Below are positions 19,742-29,698 of a stretch of DNA of 64,000 nt, piece after piece. How positions within the stretch are numbered: position 1 is the stretch's first letter; each line of letters opens with the position of its first letter. Below the pieces are notes generated by a model. It saw only the letters and a list, made by a program, of their open reading frames with translations, did no database searches and was not told the origin of the DNA. Source of the DNA: Microcyclospora pomicola (Eukaryota; Ascomycota; Dothideomycetes; Capnodiales); the NCBI GenBank assembly GCA_002786065.1, contig NHNY01000021.1, forward strand, positions 62,001 to 126,000. Reading direction: 5' to 3'. The translations under genes and the position numbers were made by a program.

Positions 19742-21760
19742 ATGGCAGAGACAAGATACAATGGCTATAAACCTCCAGAAGACGAGGAAGACGAAGAAGA
19801 AGAAGAGTCCGACGAGACCGGCTACAAAACGATCAAAGATGCTGTGCTGTTCGCAATCGATGTTAACGAAAGTATGCTCACACGGCCTGAAGGGGTCGAC
19901 GAGAAGAAGCCGGACGCTGGATTATCGCCTACACTGGCAGCCCTAAAGTGTGCATATGCTTTGATGCAGCAGCGCATCATAAGCAATCCAAACGATATGA
20001 TGGGAATACTCCTGTTCGGTACTGAGAGGAGCAAATTCCAAGAGAGTGACGAGGACGGCAACGGCAAGATACAGTATCCTCACTGCTATCTGTTAACGGA
20101 CCTCGACGTACCGGCGGCTGCGGACGTGAAGCAGCTTCGTAACTTGGTTGAGGACGAAGAAGAGGCCGAGACGCTCTTGCAAGCGAGTAGCGAAGAGGTC
20201 AGCATGGCCAATGTGCTGTTTTGCGCCAATCAGATCTTCACAACGAAAGCGCCAAACTTCTCGTCGCGACGCTTGTTCTTGGTGACCGATAATGACTACC
20301 CGCATGCTGCGGATCGAGACGCTCGGAACAGCGCAGCTGTGCGAGCTAAAGATCTGTACGATCTGGGCGTGACTATCGAACTCTTCCCGATATCCCACCC
20401 AGACAAAGGTTACACATTCGATCGAAACAAATTCTACAACGACATTGTCTATTCATCGACGCCAGCAGATCCAGATGCACCGGCTCCGTTGACGTCCGAC
20501 ATTCAACCAGCCAATACTGGCGCAGGAGAAGGCATCAGTCTACTGCAGTCACTACTGTCCTCTGTGGCATCCCGCGCTGCCCCCAAGAGAGCATTGTTCA
20601 GTAGCATACCATTCGAGATAGGCCCAGGCCTTCGGATTGGCGTCAAGGGGTTCATCATAGTCAAGCGTCAAGAGCCTAAGCGAACAACGTACGTCTATCT
20701 GCCGCCTGACAGCGAGAAAGCCCAGCTGGCTGTTGGCAGTACCACTCTTCTTGCAGACGATACAGCGAGAACAGTCGAGAAACCAGAGATACGCAAAGCA
20801 TACAAATTTGGTGGCGAAACCATCAGCTTCAGCGTGGAAGAGTTGTCACAGATTCAGAATTTCGGCGATCCGATCCTGCGCATCATTGGCTTCAAGCCGA
20901 TGAGTTTACTGCCTATGTGGGCGAGCACCAGGCCATCTACCTTCATTTATCCATCAGAGGAAGACTATATTGGATCCACTCGAGTGTTTTCCGCACTGCA
21001 TCAAAAGCTCCTCAAGGACGAAAAGATGGCTCTAGCGTGGTATATCGCTCGTCGTAATGCAGCTCCAGTCCTAGCCGCAATCCTCCCCGGAGCTGAACAA
21101 CGTACTATCCAAGGCGAGCAGACCATGCCGCCAGGTCTATGGGTGAAGCCTCTTCCTTTCGCCGACGACATCAGAGAACCCCCTGAGACCAACCTCGTTC
21201 GATCTACAGACGAGCTCACGAACGCCATGCGTACGATAGTCCAACAATTACAGCTTCCAGGTGCTGTATACGATCCTCAAAAGTATCCCAACCCAAGCTT
21301 GCAGTGGTTCTACAGGATCCTGCAAGCGCTTGCTCTTGACGAAGACCTGCCAGAGAAGCCTGAAGACAAGACAACTCCGAAATGGCGACAGATTCACAAA
21401 CGAGCGGGCGGTTTTGTTGTTACTTGGGGTGAGGTGCTTGAAGAGAACTTCCATGAGTGGCAGAAGTCGAACTCCAAGCATATTCATCCACAAATCGGAG
21501 GGGGGGCAAAGCGATCAACGCCCGCAGCCTCTAATGCTTCCAGTGGAGGGCAAACCAAGAAGATCAAGCAGGAAGATGGCGAGGCGGTCACTGATGATGA
21601 TGTACGTGATGCTTACGAGAAGAACAAAATCGCAAAGTTCAAGGTGGCGGAGCTCAAGCATTTCCTGCAAAGTAAAGGCCAGGGTAAGGGGTTGAGCAAG
21701 AAGGCGGATCTTGTGGATGCTATCGTACAGTATTTCGAGACCAAGATGGATCTATCATGA
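19742..21760 (+). CDS. KU70: Ku70, DNA end-binding subunit for non-homologous end joining
   Basis: Intronless gene of 672 aa. Ku70 pairs with Ku80 to form a ring on double-strand DNA ends, recruits ligase IV and protects telomeres. The order is: an acidic N-terminal stretch, a vWA-like domain (DAVLFAIDVNESML through LFLVTDNDYPH), the Ku core beta-barrel (about residues 290-520, including IGPGLRIGVKGFIIVKRQEPK and WYIARRNAAPVLAAILP), and a C-terminal SAP domain (about 625-670, KFKVAELKHFLQSKGQGKGLSKKADLV). An in-frame ATG at 19688 would add 18 residues; the family-like start is the second ATG, in catggcagag. Loss of this gene in filamentous fungi raises homologous integration. It shares its promoter region with the PPR-like gene. 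Confidence 0.96.
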   Translation: MAETRYNGYKPPEDEEDEEEEESDETGYKTIKDAVLFAIDVNESMLTRPEGVDEKKPDAGLSPTLAALKCAYALMQQRIISNPNDMMGILLFGTERSKFQESDEDGNGKIQYPHCYLLTDLDVPAAADVKQLRNLVEDEEEAETLLQASSEEVSMANVLFCANQIFTTKAPNFSSRRLFLVTDNDYPHAADRDARNSAAVRAKDLYDLGVTIELFPISHPDKGYTFDRNKFYNDIVYSSTPADPDAPAPLTSDIQPANTGAGEGISLLQSLLSSVASRAAPKRALFSSIPFEIGPGLRIGVKGFIIVKRQEPKRTTYVYLPPDSEKAQLAVGSTTLLADDTARTVEKPEIRKAYKFGGETISFSVEELSQIQNFGDPILRIIGFKPMSLLPMWASTRPSTFIYPSEEDYIGSTRVFSALHQKLLKDEKMALAWYIARRNAAPVLAAILPGAEQRTIQGEQTMPPGLWVKPLPFADDIREPPETNLVRSTDELTNAMRTIVQQLQLPGAVYDPQKYPNPSLQWFYRILQALALDEDLPEKPEDKTTPKWRQIHKRAGGFVVTWGEVLEENFHEWQKSNSKHIHPQIGGGAKRSTPAASNASSGGQTKKIKQEDGEAVTDDDVRDAYEKNKIAKFKVAELKHFLQSKGQGKGLSKKADLVDAIVQYFETKMDLS

Positions 21761-22184
21761 TCGGGGGATGAGAATGGCTCGTAGACGAGGGTTTTGATCA
21801 TGTTCATATAGTTGCTTCAGCGAGGAGTTCGGGTCAAGGGTTGAAGATGGCGGTCACAACGCCTCGAGTGCAAACAGCATGCGGCTTGCGTAATTGACCT
21901 GATCATTGCGAGGACGTGACGTTCACGTGTCTACGTGATGTTGTCCCCCCACATTTTCATTGTGGTGCCTCCCGACTAGCTCAATGACCCGTTCATGGAC
22001 TCGCCTGTCACGTAGAGTGGCTGGAAGCCCGCAGGACAAACAGTAGTGCCTGACACCTGACTTCAGCAAACACCTTTTCCTTGACATACTTTCAGTCATT
22101 TCTATATGCCGCCTTTGCGTTGACGCTCGAGCTCTCGCCAGCTGCAAGCAGCGGACAAACCTCGAAAAGGGGCGACTTCCAACA
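21761..22184. other. intergenic region
   Basis: 424 bp between the Ku70 stop and the next same-strand gene. It should contain the Ku70 terminator and the promoter of the downstream gene. No gene or structured RNA is apparent. Confidence 0.6.
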
Positions 22185-23543
22185 ATGAAGTACAAACCAA
22201 AAGCCAAAGCCCCTCGACCACTACTCCCACCCCCAGACTTCAATCGACCGCCGTCGTGGTACAATCCTTACGCTCCAGAGTCGGGATCGAGGTTGAGGAT
22301 AGCCTGCCATGTGGACGATTTCGAGGCGGAGGATCAGCGCAGCACCGTCAGTGGCGATCGCGATGAAGGCTATGGCGACCTCACCGATAGTGATGATGAG
22401 TGGGGAAAGCAGTACAAGCGTGCGGATACGACGAGATGGGTTGCCAGGTCGAGGTTGACGAAAGTTGTCCGTCGGTCGAAGCGGCCCAAGGTCAACCCGA
22501 AGGAAGCTCGGCTTGCGGCTATTTTGTCGAGGAAACGCCTAACTTCCGTATCCATACCTGCAGCTGATGGCTTGGCATCTGATAGCAGCAGTAATGCCCT
22601 CGAATCTTCAGGACAGGACGAGGACTTCCACGATGAAAATGAATTGGATCGACCTATACGTCGAAACATGGACAGGCATCAGACGCCAGATCGAGGCTTT
22701 GCACATGAGGATCAGTCCCAGGAGTCCGTGAAGCTCGAAAAACGGGAGGCAGTGGATCGGCGAATGCTCACTGACATTGCGGAGAGAGGCTGCTCGAGGA
22801 TGAAAAGTATCGACGCGGAGTGGGATCCAGCAACGACAGTCGTGGCGACGACCGAGGAATCGACCAGCGACCCCTGCGAAGAAACATCGTCATTCCCGGA
22901 CGTTTCAATTAGCGATAGAGACCAGAAACTTGAGACAAGTACCGCTCCAACAGGTTCTGAGGATGACGTTCCAACACACCCCCTGTCTTCCGACATGTCG
23001 CCACTCACCCGTCTTCCTTCACCTCGCCTGACGAGAGTTCCATTGCCGCCGAAACGGAGACGGAAGCGCATGACATTCGCTGACTCACTGAGAGAGCAGA
23101 GAATGAAAGCATGGAGAGGGCTGTCAAGCTCAGGGCTTACCGAGAGTGGATCGTCGGAGCCACAACTCACTATCAGATCACCAGCGGGTCCAAGGCTCGA
23201 GTCTGCAGGTGGAGGACATGAACTGGACGCAGACCAGAACGTCACCAAAAGTGATTCACGGGAGTCGCACAAGGTGGCTGACAGTCTGACACCGAGTATT
23301 CCTCGGTTTTATCAGCACACTTCGCCAGTTACGCCTCGCTCATTTGGCGATGCGCTTCTTGAAAGTATCGAGCGTGGTCAAAGGGCCAGCGAAGAGGCAA
23401 GTCGAATCAGGAGACGCGGCCTTGATCCAGAACCTGCGAGGAAGAGAATCAAGCTTACTGCCGTATCGTCGCCAGACCGGCGGTCAGAGGTCCGAGAGGA
23501 GGAAACACTGGAGGAGATGCTAATTGAGATGAAAGCATGGTGA
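22185..23543 (+). CDS. uncharacterised disordered protein
   Basis: 452-aa protein that I do not recognise. The N-terminus (RPPSWYNPYAPESGSRLRIACHVDDFE) looks ordered and may be the conserved part. The rest is Ser-, acid- and Arg-rich with basic clusters such as PPKRRRKR that could be nuclear localisation signals. The stop codon sits directly in a possible donor, ATG|gtgagt. An alternative 45-nt intron (23540-23584, ending gggcag) would replace the last Trp with about 15 residues, including SFIRVATPSKK, and end at a TGA near 23627-23629. Both C-termini are credible, so the exact 3' end is uncertain. Confidence 0.65.
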   Translation: MKYKPKAKAPRPLLPPPDFNRPPSWYNPYAPESGSRLRIACHVDDFEAEDQRSTVSGDRDEGYGDLTDSDDEWGKQYKRADTTRWVARSRLTKVVRRSKRPKVNPKEARLAAILSRKRLTSVSIPAADGLASDSSSNALESSGQDEDFHDENELDRPIRRNMDRHQTPDRGFAHEDQSQESVKLEKREAVDRRMLTDIAERGCSRMKSIDAEWDPATTVVATTEESTSDPCEETSSFPDVSISDRDQKLETSTAPTGSEDDVPTHPLSSDMSPLTRLPSPRLTRVPLPPKRRRKRMTFADSLREQRMKAWRGLSSSGLTESGSSEPQLTIRSPAGPRLESAGGGHELDADQNVTKSDSRESHKVADSLTPSIPRFYQHTSPVTPRSFGDALLESIERGQRASEEASRIRRRGLDPEPARKRIKLTAVSSPDRRSEVREEETLEEMLIEMKAW

Positions 23544-23629
23544 GTGATTGTTGTCAAATGCCGATACCTCAAAACTATGGGCAGTAGCTTCATCAGGGTC
23601 GCGACTCCTTCGAAAAAGACGAGCTCATG

Positions 23630-24133
23630 ACCCTCGATCATTCCGACATCGAACCGTCCACTTTGTGTTCACATCCTCTCCTCCAAACCCGTTGCCCCTC
23701 AACATCGCTGGCTTTATTCCCGCGGTGGAGAAGTCGCGTGTAGCGGATGCGTGTAGCAGAACATTTTCAGACCTTGATCCTCCCAATCTCCGATCAGTAC
23801 CCTTCCTGTGGTGCTCACAAGCTGCAATAGATCGTCATTCCTTACCACCACCCCAAGTCGTGAAGAGCGATGTCGTCTCAAACGTTTGCCTCCACACTTG
23901 GAGAAAGCAAGCTTCAGCGCTAGACCCTTTTGAGCGTTGGCCGCACTCTCCTCCGATGATGAAGTGATCAGCAAGTAATAATGTGCCGTATAACTGTGAT
24001 CAGTCTTCCATCAATATTGTCTAAGCACTTCCTCGAGCTTTTGGATTGACTAGCTGCCGAGTTCGAAGGACATCTGATCTCACCGCTACATCCCCAATAT
24101 ACCCGAGCCGTCACACCGTCCACAAACGCAACC
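23630..24133. other. intergenic region
   Basis: About 500 bp between the disordered-protein gene and TIM13. A 139-codon frame covers part of it (23548-23967) but lacks any recognisable motif. I treat the region as the 3' end and the TIM13 promoter. Confidence 0.55.
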
Positions 24134-24497
24134 ATGTCCACCGACCCCAAGACCGCCGTCATGGACCAAGTCCGCCAGCAGTCCGCGCTCAACAACGCCA
24201 GAGCACTAGTAGAAGTCCGTACATCCTCTCCAACATTCCACGTCCCCACCCCTCCTGCCACAGCTTCGAAAACGAACTAACACCTCCCGTCTCCTCCAGA
24301 AACTCAACGAACACTGCTTCGAGCGCTGCGTGCCACGCCCCGGAACCTCGCTGTCGGCCGGCGAGCAGACGTGCTACACGGCGTGCATGGAGAAATACAT
24401 GGCGGCGTGGAACACCGTCAGCCGGCAATATATCTCGCAGGTGCAAAGGGGCGTGGCGGGGTCCGGGGGGCCGGCGGCGAGTGCGTTGGGGCTTTAG
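24134..24497 (+). CDS. TIM13: mitochondrial intermembrane-space chaperone Tim13
   Basis: Two exons (24134-24214 and 24300-24497) give 92 aa, the normal length of small Tim proteins. Tim13 pairs with Tim8 to carry hydrophobic precursors across the intermembrane space to the TIM22 complex. The twin CX3C motif is present: C33-C37 (CFERC) and C52-C56 (CYTAC), separated by 14 residues; these form two disulfides after import by Mia40/Erv1. The intron (85 nt) has an unusual gtccgt donor, forced by the reading frame, and a ctccag acceptor. It is too short and split to appear as one open frame. It converges with NUC1. Confidence 0.92.
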
Positions 24498-24944
24498 ATG
24501 GGAGGTTTGCGAGGTTGGGGGGTTGGGGAGGGAGAATTGCAACGCCTGAGAGGGCAGAGGTGGAATGCAGCGAGATGAGGGAGGCGCGTGTACAACTACC
24601 AGCATCGAAAATGGCGTTTGACGAAAGAGGAGTTTGAACCATGCACGCTGGAAAGGCTCGCAAGTGTAAGACTATTGAATCCCGGCTTGCCTGGGCTGTC
24701 ACATTTACGCGGGACAGGATGATGTGTGAGAACTGTATGATACCATGCTCCGCAGTATGCCAAATCGCCAGAAACACTAAATGCTCCCTGAATGCATGCA
24801 AAGATTGTTCCCAGGTAGATCATGCTCCTACGTAGGTGGGTCTCGCTCTAGATGTGCAAGTACTCTCACTGCTGCGGCTCATTAGCCGAGCGTCTTGTTC
24901 GGCTCTTTCTCAGCCCTGGAACTTCAGGACTGCTCGCGCTTATG
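24498..24944. other. convergent intergenic region
   Basis: 447 bp between the 3' ends of TIM13 and NUC1. It should hold both terminators. No coding signal is convincing. Confidence 0.6.
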
Positions 24945-25979
24945 CTAGCCAGTGACTCTTTTATTTGGTGGCGGGCCCATCATCGTCTTCTGACGCTCGG
25001 CATACTCCTTAATGATGACCGAGCAACTGATCTCCTTGCAAAGACTCTTTCGTCGCGCAGGCGGCAACAGGCCAGCAAATTCCAGTCCACTCGCCCGCTC
25101 GATAGCTTCAATCGGCACTTCAAAGTCCTGGAGTGGCTTGTCGTTCGGGATCTTGTCGTTCGGCAGCACGAACGCACCCAGCGAGACGCTGCCGCCCACC
25201 TTGCCGTCCTCGGCGAAGATGACCTTGTAGAAATGTGTAGGGACCGCGATGTTGGGCGGATGGCCGATGACTTCATAGCTGACCTTCCACTTCCCGTCCA
25301 CGTCACGCTTTGGCAGGTACAGAGGACCTGTGACGACACGAACAGAGGGGTAGTAGGAAGTCAAGCGCCGGCAGAAGTCCTCAAAGTGTGCCCAGTAGTC
25401 TCGATTGAAGCCATCCCCGACCTGCGGGCACATGTTGCTCAGCGCAAACGTCGCATTCATCGCCTCTTGACTCCATTTCGCGTCGGCGGCTGGGACCTGA
25501 TGTCCACGATCGTAGCCGCTCCGGAAGTAGTCCTTCAGCTTGCCGCGGAACTTCTCAGGGATCGAGAGGTCTTCCTCGAACACCGAGTGTCGTCGATCGC
25601 CTTCTCGCATGAGCAAGGAAGCGGGTGTGATGTGTTCTGCTACCCAGTGTGGGTTCTTGGTGCGTCGATCGAAGGAAGACGTCAAAGATGGGGCGGAGCG
25701 GAGATCGTTGACAGGACCAGGGAAGCCATATTGGAACAGTCCGGATGGATCCACGGGTGGGATTGTGAGAGACGAAGGGCTGTCACGGGGGCCAGGTAGC
25801 GGGGTTAGAGGGCCAATCCGAGTTGGTCCAGGGCCCGCGACTGTGGTTGTCGTCGTCGTGGTCGCAACAGTATGAGCAGCGTCTCTGCGTGAGCTCCCCA
25901 GCCCGTACATCGCTACTGTTGCTGCAGCACCGACTGCTGCAGAGGCGCCTGCTACAGCGGCGAGCGTGAACTTCGACAT
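24945..25979 (-). CDS. NUC1: mitochondrial endonuclease G (DNA/RNA non-specific nuclease)
   Basis: Intronless gene of 344 aa. Nuc1/EndoG is a Mg-dependent sugar-non-specific nuclease of the mitochondrial intermembrane space; it degrades nucleic acids during cell death and acts in mitochondrial DNA turnover. The active site DRGH is at residues 156-159 in GYDRGHQVPAAD, followed by the metal-binding Asn in FALSNMCPQ and NRDYWAHFE. The N-terminus has a hydrophobic Ala-rich segment (about 5-27), then an RR pair and a Thr/Val run, consistent with an import signal that anchors in the inner membrane. A frame-compatible ATG ten codons upstream exists; the shorter start fits the signal better. It is divergent from ATG3. 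Confidence 0.94.
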   Translation of the reverse strand: MSKFTLAAVAGASAAVGAAATVAMYGLGSSRRDAAHTVATTTTTTTVAGPGPTRIGPLTPLPGPRDSPSSLTIPPVDPSGLFQYGFPGPVNDLRSAPSLTSSFDRRTKNPHWVAEHITPASLLMREGDRRHSVFEEDLSIPEKFRGKLKDYFRSGYDRGHQVPAADAKWSQEAMNATFALSNMCPQVGDGFNRDYWAHFEDFCRRLTSYYPSVRVVTGPLYLPKRDVDGKWKVSYEVIGHPPNIAVPTHFYKVIFAEDGKVGGSVSLGAFVLPNDKIPNDKPLQDFEVPIEAIERASGLEFAGLLPPARRKSLCKEISCSVIIKEYAERQKTMMGPPPNKRVTG

Positions 25980-27856
25980 GTCTGCTAAGAATGTTGTCGA
26001 CAACAACAAGACGAGACTCAGACTCCTGTATATAAGTCTGCCTGCTCTAGCAGTGCCTACTCGCTCGTGAGCCTGTCATGTGGCCTGGTAGGAGTGTAGT
26101 CATTTATAGCGATGTTTCACGCGCGCTTCTGGAGGGAGACGCGCCAACCAACCGATTCTGCAGCCCTGCAGACTTCGACTAGAGATCGGCCCGTCCATGG
26201 CGCATCCCGATGACCTGGGGAGCTATCAGAATCACCACAGGTCTTCTGTTCCAACCCAAAGCAAGGTGAGGCAAGGAGCCTCATAAATGATTAAAGGAGA
26301 AGCCAATATGAATACCACGTCTCATGTACTGCCTTCTCAATGCTCTTTCGCACTACCTGGTCCTCAGACCGAAGGCTCTCGTGGGCAGTGTTGCACGATG
26401 TGCCGCGGCCCTCGAGTCAAACAAAGTTACTGGCCTAAGGAGACAAACATACTCACCATAGTGCAGATGCATCATGGGAAGCTGGTATCTCTTTTTTTGA
26501 AGCAAGGATGCAGGGGTGGAATAAGCCAGGGTGGGGAATTGGTCTTGGATGTGGTGGAAATTTCGAGGCGGATCAATGTCAATGATATACATCAAATGAC
26601 TACTGCTCGCTCCCGAAGGATATCTTGATAAACACGTGTCCATCTTGAGTGCTGATTTCATGTCTGTTGTCATCTACATGTACTTCATCACGATCGAGCC
26701 GCTGAGATGGCCAAGGGCAGAATGCAGCTTCTTTCCTTGCGGATCTGGCCTTTGTAGCTTTGTTGCACTTGATGAGTGCCACTGCCACCAACAAAAGCCC
26801 CGTCATCATCGATGATATCTTTCAAGCCGTAACGGAAATGGCAAATGGACTGCTAGTTGCGAGCACTTCAGTACCAGCTGGCGAACCGAGTGCGAGTTGC
26901 GATCAGTTGACTTTGATTGGCGATGATGGATTGCTGGATCAAGTGGGGAATTAGATATGGTATGTGATCCTGTTCATGCTCTCAAACGTTGTCAACGTCC
27001 TGCACCCAGCATCGTATTGGCAGGACACTAGCATTAGGAAGCTGTTTGAGATCTGTTTGGTATATAGCTTTGGAATAGTGAGCTGCACCGGTATGATCTG
27101 GGCTTCGTTCGAGGCCGGTGATTGAGCTTTGATATGTTTCACGATTCAAGTGCTGAATCATCATTAAAGTCGACTCGACTTAGCTAATCGCTTTCAGCAT
27201 ATCCAGCATCATTACAGGCTGTATCTGAGTACAAGAACGGCAGGTTCTGTTATGCGGGACGTACGACGTTCTGCTGGTCATGGATGTAAGGGGACTGGTA
27301 TACTCAGGCTGTAGATTCAGCAGCCCCGCCATCGTGGGTCCAAGGGTGAACGAGCGATATTCGCCTTATATCAGAGGTGTGTTCAAGCCACTGAAATATG
27401 AGCTCGAGTGACCAGCCGCGTCGGATTCTGGAGATCCTTTATCGCATGGAGGAAGTTGTGTTGATGTAGGTGTGATGGTATAGCGCGACCGGCGATTAGC
27501 GGAGTTAGGCACCCACGCTACTGCGCCCGCACCGCCACTACGACAGCTGCTCCCCCCACCAAACACTGCTCCACCTGACTAAGACGTGGTGCTGCCTTGA
27601 CGCAGACAAACAACGTCGAAGGACAAAGACACCTACGGTACTTCAGCTTCTACGTCTCTACTACCTCCTTGCCTGCTTCACTCACACCCTTCACACTCGA
27701 ACTCGCACATTGCCAATACCGACAAGGATCCGTCAATACCACGCCGCTGCCAGGGCCACGCCACGCCGCGACTCAGTTTCTACAGGCAGCTTGACTCGTA
27801 CTGACACTTTCTCGCAAGTCGTTCTTTAGCAGGGTCCTGAACCACAAATCGACGCC
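25980..27856. other. long divergent intergenic region NUC1/ATG3
   Basis: Nearly 1.9 kb between two divergent starts. The ATG3-proximal 250 bp are pyrimidine-rich (many ct and cacacc strings), typical of ascomycete leaders. Frames up to 113 codons occur around 26.3-26.7 kb, but none shows a domain or joins through plausible introns. I see no tRNA. Confidence 0.5.
26027..26036 (-). promoter_or_regulatory. possible TATA element upstream of NUC1
   Basis: The string cttatataca on the minus strand lies about 48 bp upstream of the NUC1 start. It resembles a TATA box, which would imply a very short leader. It is a motif match only. Confidence 0.25.
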
Positions 27857-28982
27857 ATGCAGAACCTCATCCACTCTTTCATCGATCCCATCCGTGATCG
27901 CCTGGCACCGGTCTCGAACGTGTCGACCTTCCGTGCCACTGGACAGCTCACCCCAGAAGAGTTCGTTGCCGCGGGTGATTTCCTCGTTACCAAGTTCCCA
28001 ACGTGGGGCTGGGCTGATGCCTCCACCCCGGCGCAGCGTGTCAACTATTTGCCTCCAGCAAAGCAGTATCTCATCACCCGTGGCGTGCCGTGTAAGACGC
28101 GTGTCAAGGATGAGCGTTTCGCGGGATCGGCGGACGGTGAAGACCAGCTGGTATTCGACATGCTTTCTGGGCCGGGTGAGGAGACAGGGGGTGAAGATGA
28201 TGGCTGGTTGAAGGCAGGAAATAATGCCGAGAAGCTCGCCAAGGGAAACGACAAACACCGCGCCTCAGAGGTGAGAACCCTGGAGGATGATGGCAAGATG
28301 GGCGAGAAGCTGGAGGACGAAGAGGATATTCCGGACATGGAAGATGAAGAGGACGATGAAGAGGCTATCATCCGCGACAAGAAGACTGGTGGTGCAGATT
28401 CGGGGTGAGTGACATGCAAATCGTGTGCAGCACACTTCTAACTCGTTCTCCAGGCTGCGCCTCTACACTCTCTACATTACCTACACCCCATACTACAAGA
28501 CCCCTCGTCTCTTCCTCCTCGGTTACGATGCCAACACCAACACCCCACTGCCTCCGCTCAGCATGATGGAGGATATCGTCGGAGACTACAAGGACAAGAC
28601 TGTCACTCTCGAAGACTTCTACTTCACTAGTCCAACCATCAAGACGGCTTCTATCCATCCTTGCAAGCATGCGTCCGTCATGAAAGTTCTGCTCGATCGC
28701 GCCGACGCTGGCCTCAAGCTCCGTATGGACCGTATCCGCTCCGGTGAGAAGCCGCCAAACTCAGGTATGGAAGGCTTGGTTGAGCAGGCTTCGACCCTCC
28801 ACCTCGACAAGGGAAAGCAACCTGTCTTGCCTATCAAGTCGCCCCATGGTGGTGACGGCGAGTGGGAGGAAGTCGAGAACGAGGAAGTGGCCATTCGCGT
28901 TGACCAGTACTTGATCGTTTTCCTCAAATTCATGGCTTCCGTCACTCCTGGCATCGAGCATGACTTTACGATGGGTGTCTGA
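27857..28982 (+). CDS. ATG3: autophagy E2-like enzyme Atg3
   Basis: Two exons (27857-28404 and 28454-28982) give 358 aa. Atg3 accepts Atg8 from the E1 Atg7 and transfers it to phosphatidylethanolamine on the phagophore. The N-terminal amphipathic helix ([17 protein letters not shown]) is the membrane-curvature sensor. A flexible acidic region follows (about 85-180), then the E2 core ([21 protein letters not shown]) with the catalytic Cys at about residue 253 in [15 protein letters not shown] sequence in an acidic context is a good Atg8-interacting motif. The C-terminus [20 protein letters not shown] is where family members normally end. The 49-nt intron (28405-28453) has a gtgagt donor and an ctccag acceptor. 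The stop is TGA followed by CTA, and the frame continues open. Confidence 0.96.
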
Positions 28983-29180
28983 CTACGCTCGGGTCCCACA
29001 AACAACAACGCGGCACCGCATAGCCGTCTGATCCAAATGCAAGCAAAGCAGGCATGGGAGGCACGCATGAAGAAAGAATGGGTCCGTTTGCACCCTGGCG
29101 TTGATTATCCACGAGAAATGGAGTGGCTGGAGGTTAAGAAGCTCTTTGGTGGAGCAATCATGGCTGTGGGAATGCAGTGA
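28983..29180 (+). other. in-frame readthrough extension candidate of ATG3
   Basis: Directly after the ATG3 TGA, the same frame runs for 65 sense codons to a second TGA at 29178-29180. The first codon after the stop is CTA, which makes UGA-CUA, the best-known context for stop readthrough. The predicted extension begins Leu-Arg-Ser-Gly-Pro-Thr with three Asn. It then has a basic, Trp- and Met-containing helical-looking part (QAKQAWEARMKKEWVRLHPG) and ends FGGAIMAVGMQ. It has no PTS1 tripeptide. I do not recognise it. It may instead be ordinary 3' UTR: an open frame of this length occurs by chance in a few percent of cases. Confidence 0.4.
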
Positions 29181-29698
29181 ATTGAGACTCGTTCTTCACA
29201 CTGATGAGTAATGAGGCGCGCCAGGTTTGAGCCTAATCACAATGCAATAGCAGTCGCATCAATGGGTTGATATGGGGAAATGGCGTTGGTTATGCATCGA
29301 GGGGAGTTTTCTCAGTTGCGTACTGGATCTGACACATGAACAGAGGGTTCATTCATGATGGAGGTCTGTAGATGGGATCCTAGCAGACCACTTCCGTATA
29401 TACCCCAGTGACGAAAACTAAATCGTATTCGCTCAGGCCTTTCGTTTACGCACCTTAAAACAATCTCATGTTGCCAAATTTTTGTACTATCCTGTCGTTA
29501 TTGTTGATGTTTCTGTTCCCGTCACTTCGAAGTCACGTCAAACCCCACGTCACCTAAAGCGTCCACCTCACAGTAGAGCTTCATATTCCTCAATATCTTC
29601 ATCCTCCATCACAGAGGCCAACTCTACATACTGTGCGACAACAAGCTCCCGAATCTCGAGCTTTGTCTGATTCGACAAGCTTTGTCTGATTCGACATT
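29181..29698. other. intergenic region
   Basis: About 520 bp between the possible end of the ATG3 extension and CSN6. It holds the ATG3 terminator and the CSN6 promoter. The only notable structure is the 19-bp tandem duplication at its 3' edge. Confidence 0.6.
29659..29696 (+). repeat. 19-bp perfect tandem duplication in CSN6 leader
   Basis: The unit agctttgtctgattcgaca occurs twice with no spacer (29659-29677 and 29678-29696) and ends two bases before the CSN6 ATG. It looks like a recent slippage duplication in the 5' leader. Confidence 0.95.
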
